Assembly (NCBI GenBank): GCA_039927975.1
Contig: JBDSTZ010000099.1
Span: 1 to 9,503, forward strand
Direction of reading: 5' to 3'
Source of the DNA: JBDSTZ01 sp039927975
Lineage (GTDB): Bacteria > Pseudomonadota > Gammaproteobacteria > Burkholderiales > Burkholderiaceae_D
Length of the DNA: 9,503 nucleotides
Positions 1-5,134 of the stretch are shown piece by piece. How positions within the stretch are numbered: the stretch's first letter is position 1; every line of letters starts with the position of its first letter. Below the pieces are notes generated by a model that was given only the letters and a program-made list of their open reading frames with translations, did not search any database and had not been told where the DNA came from. Both the position numbers and the translations under genes were made by a program.

Positions 1-431
1 TGTTCGGCGCGGTGTTCCGCCACAAGGCGGCGCGGCTGGAGGAGGCCGGCATCCGGCGCCGCTCGCAGGAGCTGCTGGATTTTGTGGGCATCGGCCAGTT
101 TGCCGAGCGCACCTCGAAATTCCTGTCGTACGGCGACCAGCGCCGACTGGAAATTGCCCGCGCCTTGGCCACGGAACCGAAGCTGCTGGCGCTGGACGAA
201 CCGGCCGCCGGCATGAATGCCACCGAAAAGCTGGCCTTGCGCGAGCTGCTGGTGAAAATCAAGAACGAAGGCAAGACCGTGCTGCTGATCGAACACGACG
301 TCAAGCTGATGATGGGCCTGTGCGACCGCATCACGGTGCTTGAATACGGCAAGATCATCGCCGAAGGCTTGCCGGCGGAAATACAAAAGGACCCGGCCGT
401 GATCAAAGCCTACCTGGGAGGCGCGCACTAA
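1..431 (+). CDS. livG: Branched-chain amino-acid ABC transporter ATP-binding protein LivG, C-terminal part
   Basis: This is the C-terminal part of a cytoplasmic ATPase that, with LivF, powers a Liv-type (branched-chain amino acid or related amide/urea) importer. The reading frame is open from the first full codon at base 3, so the gene begins before the window and the Walker A end is missing. Visible are the ABC signature LSYGDQRRLEIARAL (123-167), Walker B LLALDEP (183-203) followed by AAGMN, and the switch histidine in IEHD (288-299). The tail 'AEGLPAEIQKDPAVIKAYLG' is characteristic of LivG rather than other ABC ATPases. The TAA stop shares its last base with the livF start, and GGGAGG at 416-421 inside this gene serves as the livF ribosome site, which indicates translational coupling. 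The substrate cannot be read from the ATPase; the permeases and binding protein should lie upstream. Confidence 0.93.
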   Translation, partial: FGAVFRHKAARLEEAGIRRRSQELLDFVGIGQFAERTSKFLSYGDQRRLEIARALATEPKLLALDEPAAGMNATEKLALRELLVKIKNEGKTVLLIEHDVKLMMGLCDRITVLEYGKIIAEGLPAEIQKDPAVIKAYLGGAH

Positions 432-1153
432 TGAGCGACATCATTCTGAAAGTGGCCGGCTTGCAGGTCGCGTACGGCGGCATCAAGGCCGTCAAGGGCA
501 TCGACCTGGAAGTGAACAAGGGCGAGCTTGTCACCCTGATCGGCGCCAACGGCGCCGGCAAGACCACCACGCTGAAAGCCATCACCGGCACCTTGCCGGC
601 TTGCCGCGTCGACGGCCAGATCAGCTACCTGGGCGCGCCGCTCAAGGGCCTGAGTTCGCACCAGCTGGTCGAGAAAAAGCTGGCCATGGTGCCGGAAGGG
701 CGGGGCGTGTTCACCCGCATGTCGATCCATGAAAACCTGATGATGGGCGCCTACACGCGCAACGACAAGGCCGGCATCGACGCCGATATCGAGAAATGGT
801 TCAGCGTGTTTCCGCGCCTGAAGGAGCGCGCTGCCCAGATGGCCGGCACCCTTTCCGGCGGCGAGCAGCAGATGCTGGCCATGGCGCGCGCGCTGATGTG
901 CCATCCGACCCTGTTGCTGCTCGACGAGCCATCGATGGGCCTGGCGCCCATCATGGTCGAGAAGATCTTCGAAGTGATACGCGACGTGTCGAAGCAGGGC
1001 ATCACGATCCTGCTGGTCGAGCAGAACGCCAAACTGGCGCTGCAGGCGGCGCATCGCGGTTACGTGATGGAATCGGGCGCGGTGATCATGAGCGGCAACG
1101 CGGCCGACATGCTGCACGATCCGCGCGTGCGCGCCGCTTACCTGGGCGAATAG
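431..1153 (+). CDS. livF: Branched-chain amino-acid ABC transporter ATP-binding protein LivF
   Basis: Second ATPase of the Liv-type importer, forming the nucleotide-binding dimer with LivG under the LivH/LivM permeases. The 240 residues match the usual LivF length. Walker A GANGAGKT is at residues 38-45, the Q-loop region VPEGRGVF at 87-94, the signature LSGGEQQ at 141-147, Walker B LLLLDEP at 161-167 and the switch region LLVEQNA at 194-200. The glutamine in place of the switch histidine and VPEGR in place of a classical Q-loop are normal for LivF, so they are not signs of decay. The start is the ATG overlapping the livG stop, with GGGAGG nine bases upstream. It is the last gene of the operon: 246 bases without a gene follow. 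I see no convincing intrinsic terminator directly behind it. Family assignment is firm; 'branched-chain amino acid' as substrate is inferred. Confidence 0.95.
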   Translation: MSDIILKVAGLQVAYGGIKAVKGIDLEVNKGELVTLIGANGAGKTTTLKAITGTLPACRVDGQISYLGAPLKGLSSHQLVEKKLAMVPEGRGVFTRMSIHENLMMGAYTRNDKAGIDADIEKWFSVFPRLKERAAQMAGTLSGGEQQMLAMARALMCHPTLLLLDEPSMGLAPIMVEKIFEVIRDVSKQGITILLVEQNAKLALQAAHRGYVMESGAVIMSGNAADMLHDPRVRAAYLGE

Positions 1154-1177
1154 GCTGGCGGCCAATTTTCCTGGCAG

Positions 1178-1216
1178 GAACGGCGTTCCTATCGTCCTCG
1201 AACGGCGTTCTTATCG
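1178..1216. repeat. Two tandem 17-base direct repeats, each with a GAACG-n-CGTTC palindrome
   Basis: GAACGGCGTTCCTATCG at 1178-1194 recurs at 1200-1216 as GAACGGCGTTCTTATCG, with a single C/T difference. The period is 22 bases, about two helical turns, so the two copies lie on the same face of the DNA. The first 11 bases of each copy form a perfect palindrome around one central base. This is the typical form of paired dimeric regulator sites. The copies lie 25 and 47 bases after the livF stop and about 185-220 bases before the next start codon. The binding protein is unknown. Confidence 0.5.
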
Positions 1217-1231
1217 CCCTTAATATCCGTT

Positions 1232-1299
1232 AACGATAACAAATAGATTGCGTTGTGGAAAACCCACGCTGAAATGCGCCGGCTGTTGAAAACGATAAC
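1232..1299. repeat. Pair of AACGATAAC direct repeats upstream of the PA14-protein gene
   Basis: AACGATAAC occurs at 1232-1240 and again at 1291-1299, 59 bases apart. The first copy lies directly behind the tandem palindromes, and TTATCG at 1211-1216 and CGATAA at 1234-1239 make an inverted pair. The second copy sits where a -35 element would be expected for the TATAAT at 1323-1328. An activator site is possible, but a nine-base match could also be chance. Confidence 0.3.
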
Positions 1300-1322
1300 T
1301 GTTTGGTGAATTGTGTGATATT

Positions 1323-1328
1323 TATAAT
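1323..1328 (+). promoter_or_regulatory. Candidate -10 box (TATAAT) for the PA14-like protein gene
   Basis: A perfect TATAAT lies in an AT-rich stretch 71 bases before the start codon at 1400. No good -35 hexamer is found 16-18 bases upstream (TGTTTG at 1300-1305 is poor), which would fit a promoter that needs an activator. A transcript from here would carry a leader of about 65 bases, including the small inverted repeat AGTTC-GA-GAACT at 1355-1366. Confidence 0.4.
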
Positions 1329-1399
1329 AAACCGTCGACGCGAATTGGTGTTAGAGTTCGAGAACTTTAGCACCGATTTATTCAGTCAATGGAACGCGT

Positions 1400-2362
1400 A
1401 TGTGCCCGACCCCGCCCGACACCGAACAGCCCACCCCCGACACCGAACCAGCGCCGCAGTTGCGGCGCTCGAACAACCGCCTCGCGCTGATCGTGGTGCT
1501 GCTCCTGCACGTCGCCGTGCTGGCGATCGTGCTGTTGTCGCGCTCGCGCGTGCTGCCGCCGAAGATCGATCCGCGCGAGACCGAAGTGGTGCTCTACATG
1601 CCCAAGCCGCCGGAGAAGAAGATCCCGCCACCCAAGCCTGTCGAGCCGAAAGTCGCGCCGCCCGTCGTGACGCCGCCCCAGGCGCCCGAGCCGGTTCCCC
1701 TGCCTAAGCTCGCCCCCGTGCCCGACGCGATCCGGGCACCGGACGCCGCGCCGCCACCGCCTGCCGCGCCACCGCCACCGCCACCGCCACCACCAATTCC
1801 GGTAACGCCGCCGCCGGTAGCCCAAACCGCCGCGCCTGCCAAGATATTCGCAGATTGCGGCGACGCGACGGACCGCAACATGGTCGCCGATGTCTATACG
1901 ATGCGCGCCAATGCCACGTCGGTGATGGAGATGAGCAGGCGCAAGGCAATCAAGCGGGTCTGCCTGAGCCAACTCGATATCACGCCGCGTTCCTACCGCG
2001 ATGGTTTTCCTGGCATGGGCTCGACGACCGAGTGGTTTGGGCTCGATATTCGCTTTACCGTCACCATGCCAGTGGCAGCCACCCGGGAAATGATGCTCTT
2101 GTGCGACGACGGTGGCATCCTCACCATCGACGATGTGAACGTCATCTATAACGATGGCATCCATGGCCCTTCACAGGAAACCGCCGTCGTCAAGCTGGAG
2201 AAGGGTGTGCATAATTTCCGCGTGCGTTACTTCCAGGGGCCGGGCCCCGATCTTGCGCTGATGCTGGCATGGAAAAAGCCCGGCGCGGCGGATTTCGGCT
2301 ATTTGCCGCGCAGTTTGATCGGGCGGCCGCCACTGGAGACGATGGCGGTCATCGCGCCGTAA
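1400..2362 (+). CDS. Membrane-anchored proline-rich protein with C-terminal PA14-like domain
   Basis: Predicted 320-residue inner-membrane protein facing the periplasm. Residues 1-27 are a short cytoplasmic head with RR and R near its end. Residues 28-47 form one hydrophobic helix. Residues 52-147 are very rich in proline, with alternating Pro-Lys/Glu as in TonB linkers and nine consecutive prolines at 124-132. Residues 150-305 are a globular domain whose second half resembles PA14: a WF-x-LDIRF strand at 212-219, CDDGG at 235-239 followed by LTIDD, KLEKGVHNFRVRYFQ at 265-279 and LALMLAW at 285-291. The architecture is TonB-like at the N-terminus, but the TonB C-terminal domain is absent, so it is probably not an energy transducer. 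PA14 domains usually bind glycans or sit in envelope enzymes and adhesins; a peptidoglycan or polysaccharide-sensing role is only a guess. ATG 1400 is preceded by a weak GGAA at 1391-1394. It is a single-gene unit, convergent with the phasin gene. Confidence 0.8.
   Translation: MCPTPPDTEQPTPDTEPAPQLRRSNNRLALIVVLLLHVAVLAIVLLSRSRVLPPKIDPRETEVVLYMPKPPEKKIPPPKPVEPKVAPPVVTPPQAPEPVPLPKLAPVPDAIRAPDAAPPPPAAPPPPPPPPPIPVTPPPVAQTAAPAKIFADCGDATDRNMVADVYTMRANATSVMEMSRRKAIKRVCLSQLDITPRSYRDGFPGMGSTTEWFGLDIRFTVTMPVAATREMMLLCDDGGILTIDDVNVIYNDGIHGPSQETAVVKLEKGVHNFRVRYFQGPGPDLALMLAWKKPGAADFGYLPRSLIGRPPLETMAVIAP
1768..1791. repeat. Hexanucleotide tandem repeat (GCCACC)x4 in the proline tract
   Basis: Four exact copies of GCCACC lie inside the nine-proline run of the PA14-like protein. 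Because the unit is six bases, gain or loss of units would lengthen or shorten the proline spacer by two residues without breaking the frame. Confidence 0.75.
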
Positions 2363-2387
2363 GAAGAGCGCTATACGAACGGCAGGC

Positions 2388-2422
2388 AAAAAAATACCCC
2401 GGACCAGCCGGGGTATTTTTTT
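2388..2422. terminator. Bidirectional intrinsic terminator between convergent genes
   Basis: Perfect 15-base inverted repeat: AAAAAAATACCCCGG at 2388-2402, loop ACCAG, CCGGGGTATTTTTTT at 2408-2422, with one more T after it. Both strands show a GC-rich stem followed by a U tract, so it can end the PA14-protein transcript (stop at 2362) and the phasin transcript (stop at 2451). Confidence 0.95.
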
Positions 2423-2450
2423 TGCGAACCGGCCGAAGCCGGCCCGGGAA

Positions 2451-3020
2451 TTACTTGCGTGCAGCAGCTTTAGGAGCGGCTTGCTGAGCAGCTTGCGCGA
2501 ACTGGTTCACAGCGGCGGTGACGTTGGTTTCAACGGTCTGTGCAGCTTGCTTGGCAGTCTTGCTGAACTGCTCGTAGCCGGCGTTGGCGTTACCGATCGA
2601 TGCCTTGATGGCGGCAACGACGTTTTCCGAACCGGCTGGTGCGTTCTTGCTCACTTCGTCGACCAGCGAGATGACCTTGGCGTTGGTTTCGGCGATCTGG
2701 GTTTCAGCGGCCTTGGTGAATTCAGCCTGGGTGCTGGCAGCGATGGCGGCAACCTGACGGCCATACGACAGCGCTTTTTCAGCAGTCGGCTGGGCCTGGG
2801 CGGCGGTCAGCGAGAAGAATTCTTGTGGGTCCTTGGCGGCCAGCAGTTGGCGCGTGGTGGCTGCCGACTCTTCCAGCGAAGCCTTGGCGGCGGTGATGTT
2901 CAGTTCGACCAGCTTCTCGATGCCTTCGAAGGCTTTCGAGGTCAGGGCCGAAAACACGGCGAATTGCGATTCCAGGTTAGCTTTGGTGGCGTTCGAGAAT
3001 TGTTCAGGGATAGCAAACAT
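2451..3020 (-). CDS. phaP: Phasin family protein (polyhydroxyalkanoate granule-associated)
   Basis: Small amphipathic protein that coats polyhydroxyalkanoate granules in the cytoplasm, controlling granule size and surface. The 189 residues have the family pattern: an N-terminal MFAIPEQFSNATKANLESQF, a core with the phasin-typical FEGIEKLVELNITAAKASLEE-like helix around residues 31-51, the segment QLLAAKDPQEFFSLTAAQAQP around 58-78, and an alanine- and glutamine-rich C-terminal tail ending in AAPKAAARK. No cysteine, signal peptide or membrane segment is present. The start is fixed by GGAGA at 3031-3027 (minus strand), six bases before the ATG. A good sigma-70 promoter lies about 100 bases upstream among several palindromes, and the gene ends at a strong terminator, so it is monocistronic. 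The PHA synthase genes are not in this window, which is common for stand-alone phasins of Burkholderiales. Several phasin paralogues usually exist, so the exact number in the symbol cannot be assigned. Confidence 0.95.
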   Translation of the reverse strand: MFAIPEQFSNATKANLESQFAVFSALTSKAFEGIEKLVELNITAAKASLEESAATTRQLLAAKDPQEFFSLTAAQAQPTAEKALSYGRQVAAIAASTQAEFTKAAETQIAETNAKVISLVDEVSKNAPAGSENVVAAIKASIGNANAGYEQFSKTAKQAAQTVETNVTAAVNQFAQAAQQAAPKAAARK

Positions 3021-3104
3021 ATAATTTCTCCAAAATAAAGTTAAGGGGTGATGACAGATAAAGCCATGAACCGGTAAGACTGTGAATTCTGATTTGCGGA
3101 AACA

Positions 3105-3120
3105 TTGTGCATCGCAACAA
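3105..3120. promoter_or_regulatory. Candidate PhaR/PhbF operator at the phaP transcription start
   Basis: TTGTGCATCGCAACAA contains the core TGC-n3-GCA. Read on the minus strand it gives TGTTGCGATGCAC, which fits, except for its last base, the PhbF motif TG[N]TGC[N]3GCAA that I recall from Herbaspirillum seropedicae. It sits at about +1 of the predicted phaP transcript, a good position for repression. The motif is from memory and should be checked. Confidence 0.5.
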
Positions 3121-3125
3121 GTCCT

Positions 3126-3153
3126 ATTCTACTGATTTGTACGACAAGGTCAA
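3126..3153 (-). promoter_or_regulatory. Sigma-70 promoter of phaP (TTGACC-N16-TAGAAT)
   Basis: On the minus strand TTGACC (3153-3148) is followed after 16 bases by TAGAAT (3131-3126). Both hexamers match the consensus at five of six positions. Transcription would start near 3119, leaving a leader of about 100 bases before the phasin start codon. The whole spacer-to-start region is filled by TTGT/ACAA inverted repeats. Confidence 0.7.
3137..3147. promoter_or_regulatory. TTGT-ACG-ACAA inverted repeat in the phaP promoter spacer
   Basis: An 11-base inverted repeat lies between the -35 and -10 hexamers. It shares the outer TTGT/ACAA arms with the two flanking palindromes but lacks their TGC-n3-GCA core, so it may be a weaker site of the same protein or chance. 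Confidence 0.3.
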
Positions 3154-3160
3154 GCGATAT

Positions 3161-3175
3161 TTGTGCACTGCACAA
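3161..3175. promoter_or_regulatory. 15-base palindromic operator TTGTGCA-C-TGCACAA upstream of phaP
   Basis: A perfect palindrome around one central base lies just upstream of the phaP -35 box (about -42 to -56 relative to the predicted start). The core TGC-ACT-GCA agrees with the PhaR/PhbF half-site pattern. A further half-site TTGTGC is at 3199-3204. Binding by PhaR, the usual PHA-responsive repressor of phasin genes, is an inference from motif and context. Confidence 0.55.
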
Positions 3176-3385
3176 AATTAGTAGGTAGGGGGAATTTGTT
3201 GTGCGAGGGGAAATGGATTCTAAAGCAATTTCTCGGCGGGCAGCGCACGCTTCATAGAGGAAACTACCGGCCGACCACCTGGCCGGCAGGGCCGTGCTAG
3301 ACTTTGGCGCTCTGCGCAGGGAGTGTCGAAATCGGCCGCCATCGCGGATTTTTCGTACCGATTCGATTGATCTAAATCAAACAAT
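3176..3385. other. Remainder of the phaP-DMT transporter intergenic region
   Basis: No convincing gene is visible here. It holds the TTGTGC half-site (3199-3204), a small hairpin CCGGCC-n8-GGCCGG (3267-3286) with no T tract, and the Fnr-like box at 3367-3380. I found no good sigma-70 promoter for the transporter on the plus strand; the stretch 3300-3350 contains only weak candidates. Confidence 0.5.
3367..3380. promoter_or_regulatory. Perfect Fnr/Anr box (TTGAT-n4-ATCAA)
   Basis: TTGATCTAAATCAA matches the consensus for the oxygen-responsive regulators Fnr/Anr at all ten defined positions. It ends five bases before the ATG of the DMT transporter. That is too close to be a standard class II activating site at -41.5 for that gene, so it may act as a repressing site or serve a divergent transcript. 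Confidence 0.55.
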
Positions 3386-4282
3386 ATGCAACTAGACCGT
3401 GTTGCGGCGCGCCACGCGCCCGCCTGGCGCTCGCCGATCCCTCTGTTCTTTGTTTTTCTCTGGAGCACGGGATTCATCGTCGCCAAGTTCGGCTTGCCCT
3501 ACGCGCCGCCGCTGACCTTCCTGATCCTGCGTTGCGTCGTCGTTTTGCTGGTGCTCCTGCCCTGCGTGCTGGCCTGGCGCGCGCCGTGGCCGCACGGACT
3601 GGTCGGCCATATCGCGGTGGCCGGCATGCTGATGCACGGCGGCTACCTGGCCGGGGTCTGGTGCGCGATCAAGCTGGGCATGCCGGCCGGCCTGTCGGCG
3701 CTGATCGTCGGCATGCAGCCGATCCTGACGGCGGCTGCGGCGCCGCTGATCGGCGAGCGCGTTCTGCCGCGTCAATGGCTGGGCTTCGTGCTCGGCCTGG
3801 CCGGCGTCGCCCTGGTGGTGGCCGCCAAGATGACCCTGGTCGGTCTGACCCCGCAGTCGATCGCCGTGTGCGTGATGGCGCTGGTCTCCATCACCACCGG
3901 TACCTTGTATCAAAAGCATTTCTGCCCGAGCTTTGATTTGCGCACCGGTACCGTGATCCAGTACGCCGCGACCATCGTCTTGCTGTTACCGTTTGCCGTC
4001 GCGCTGGAAGGTTTCAGTCCCGCCCTGGCCACGGTGAACTGGACGCCGCGCTTTGTCGGCGCCTTGCTGTGGTCGGTATTCGGCCTGTCGATCGGCGCCA
4101 TCTTCCTGCTGTTTAAATTGTTGCGCGGCAGCGCGGCGACCCAGGTGACGAGCCTGCTGTATCTGACCCCGCCCACCACCGCCATCATGGCCTGGTTCAT
4201 GTTTGGCGAAGCCTTCAATCTGATGGGGATTGCCGGCATGGTGGTGGCGGTGCTGGGCGTCGCTTTCGTTGTCAGAAAATAG
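3386..4282 (+). CDS. EamA-family (DMT superfamily) transporter
   Basis: Predicted ten-helix inner-membrane exporter of the drug/metabolite transporter superfamily. It has two EamA repeats, about residues 17-146 and 160-297. The first contains the typical FFVFLWSTGFIVAKFGLPYA at 21-40 and LSALIVGMQPILTA at 103-116 followed by GE at 123-124. The second carries SLLYLTPPTTAIMAWFMFGE at 256-275, where the double proline and the GE are characteristic. The 298 residues are the normal length. Substrates of this branch range from amino acids to drugs and cannot be read from sequence. ATG 3386 is the only usable start before the first helix, but no Shine-Dalgarno sequence precedes it and an Fnr-like box ends at 3380, so translation may be leaderless or weak. 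The stop is eight bases before the nitroreductase gene, with the AGGAGG of that gene starting inside the TAG stop region, which points to one transcript. Confidence 0.9.
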   Translation: MQLDRVAARHAPAWRSPIPLFFVFLWSTGFIVAKFGLPYAPPLTFLILRCVVVLLVLLPCVLAWRAPWPHGLVGHIAVAGMLMHGGYLAGVWCAIKLGMPAGLSALIVGMQPILTAAAAPLIGERVLPRQWLGFVLGLAGVALVVAAKMTLVGLTPQSIAVCVMALVSITTGTLYQKHFCPSFDLRTGTVIQYAATIVLLLPFAVALEGFSPALATVNWTPRFVGALLWSVFGLSIGAIFLLFKLLRGSAATQVTSLLYLTPPTTAIMAWFMFGEAFNLMGIAGMVVAVLGVAFVVRK

Positions 4283-4290
4283 GAGGTCGC

Positions 4291-4992
4291 ATGTCGATGC
4301 CGTCGTCCGAGCAGCAGCGCGCCGTTGACGAGGCCATCCGTTCGCGCCGCTCGGTGCGCGCCTTCCTGTCGACCCCGGTCGCGCGGGCGAGCATTGAGGA
4401 GATCCTCGGCGTGGCCGCGCGCGCGCCATCGGGCACCAACATCCAGCCGTGGAAAGTGACCGTGCTGACCGGCGCGGCAAAGGAACGCCTGTCGGACGCC
4501 ATCCTCGCCGTCTGCCAGGACCCCGCCGCCGCCGCCCGGCAGCGCGAAGAATATGCCTACTATCCGCGCCAGTGGACCTCGCCTTATATAGAGCGGCGCC
4601 GCAAGCTGGGTCTGGACCTGTATGCCTTGCTGGGCCTGGCGCGCGAGGACAAGGCCGGCATGGCGGCCCAGTTCGCGCGCAATTACCGTTTTTTCGACGC
4701 CCCGGTCGGCCTCATCTTCACCATCGACCGCGCGCTGGAGCAGGGCTCCTGGCTCGACTACGGCATGTTTTTGCAGAACATCATGGTGGCGGCGCGCGCG
4801 CGCGGGCTCGACACCTGTCCGCAGGCGGCCTTCACCCAATTTCACAGCGTTATTGAACAGCAGCTCGACCTGCCTGTAACCGAGATGGTCGTGTGCGGCA
4901 TGGCGCTCGGCTTTGCCGATTTGACAAAGCCCGAAAATTTACTCGTCAGTGAGCGCGAACCGCTGTCGTGCTTTGCGCGCTTTCTTGAATAA
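4291..4992 (+). CDS. Nitroreductase family FMN-dependent oxidoreductase
   Basis: Predicted cytoplasmic, FMN-binding, NAD(P)H-dependent reductase of the NfsB/NADH-oxidase fold, acting on nitroaromatics, quinones or an unknown natural substrate. In 233 residues the phosphate-binding RRSVRAF is at 19-25, APSGTNIQPW at 45-54, the helix segment SWLDYGMFLQNIMVAARARG at 153-172 followed by LDTCPQ, and the late VCGMALGFAD at 201-210. Between residues 88 and 133 it has the insertion with YYPRQW, PYIERRRKLG and LY, seen in a subgroup of proteobacterial nitroreductases that I cannot name more exactly. AGGAGG at 4281-4286 lies four bases from ATG 4291 and ten from the in-frame ATG 4297, so the start could be two codons later. 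It follows the DMT transporter gene by eight bases and is probably co-transcribed with it. That pairing is compatible with detoxification and export, but this is inference. No terminator is evident after it. Confidence 0.92.
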   Translation: MSMPSSEQQRAVDEAIRSRRSVRAFLSTPVARASIEEILGVAARAPSGTNIQPWKVTVLTGAAKERLSDAILAVCQDPAAAARQREEYAYYPRQWTSPYIERRRKLGLDLYALLGLAREDKAGMAAQFARNYRFFDAPVGLIFTIDRALEQGSWLDYGMFLQNIMVAARARGLDTCPQAAFTQFHSVIEQQLDLPVTEMVVCGMALGFADLTKPENLLVSEREPLSCFARFLE

Positions 4993-5067
4993 AAGACGTA
5001 TACTGTTGAGGACCGGGGAAGTACGCGTAATGTGTTGCAAGTGCTTTTCTCACAATGTTAAATCTGC

Positions 5068-5095
5068 TTGCGATTGCTGAGTGTTTTGCTACACT
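5068..5095 (+). promoter_or_regulatory. Extended -10 promoter of the PBP7-type peptidase gene
   Basis: TTGCGA (5068-5073), a 16-base spacer and TACACT (5090-5095) preceded by TG at 5087-5088, giving the extended form TGcTACACT. Transcription would start near 5102. This rules out the GTG at 5081 as translation start and leaves a leader of about 33 bases before ATG 5135. Confidence 0.7.
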
Positions 5096-5134
5096 GAAAC
5101 TTGGTATCTGTCGTCCGCTGCAAAGGATTCATCC

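Noticed and set aside
428..1165. Long open frame antisense to livF
   Set aside because: It is the codon-bias shadow of a certain gene in high-GC DNA; its translation is rich in Arg, His, Gln and Ala and resembles no family.
1382..2164. Long antisense frame opposite the PA14-like protein, with runs of Trp, Arg and Gly
   Set aside because: The low-complexity runs are the complement of the proline tract; there is no ribosome site or domain.
3213..3257. 14-codon open frame with GAGGGG just upstream (possible leader peptide)
   Set aside because: The purine run is only two bases from the ATG, no promoter precedes it and no attenuator structure follows; such short frames are expected by chance.
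3267..3286. Hairpin CCGGCC-n8-GGCCGG as terminator or riboswitch
   Set aside because: Short stem, large loop, no T tract and no further conserved-looking structure around it.
3220..3486. Leftward frame between phaP and the DMT gene
   Set aside because: It overlaps the DMT start and Fnr-like box, has no clear ribosome site and no domain resemblance.
3910..4845. Antisense frame spanning the end of the DMT gene and most of the nitroreductase gene
   Set aside because: It crosses two well-supported genes and shows no recognisable domain.
4999..5004. TATACT as a -10 box after the nitroreductase gene
   Set aside because: No -35 hexamer lies at an acceptable distance, and a much better promoter occurs at 5068-5095.
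5081..5134. GTG start that would extend the PBP7-type protein by 18 residues
   Set aside because: The GTG lies in the promoter and the extension would spoil the clear signal peptide beginning at ATG 5135.
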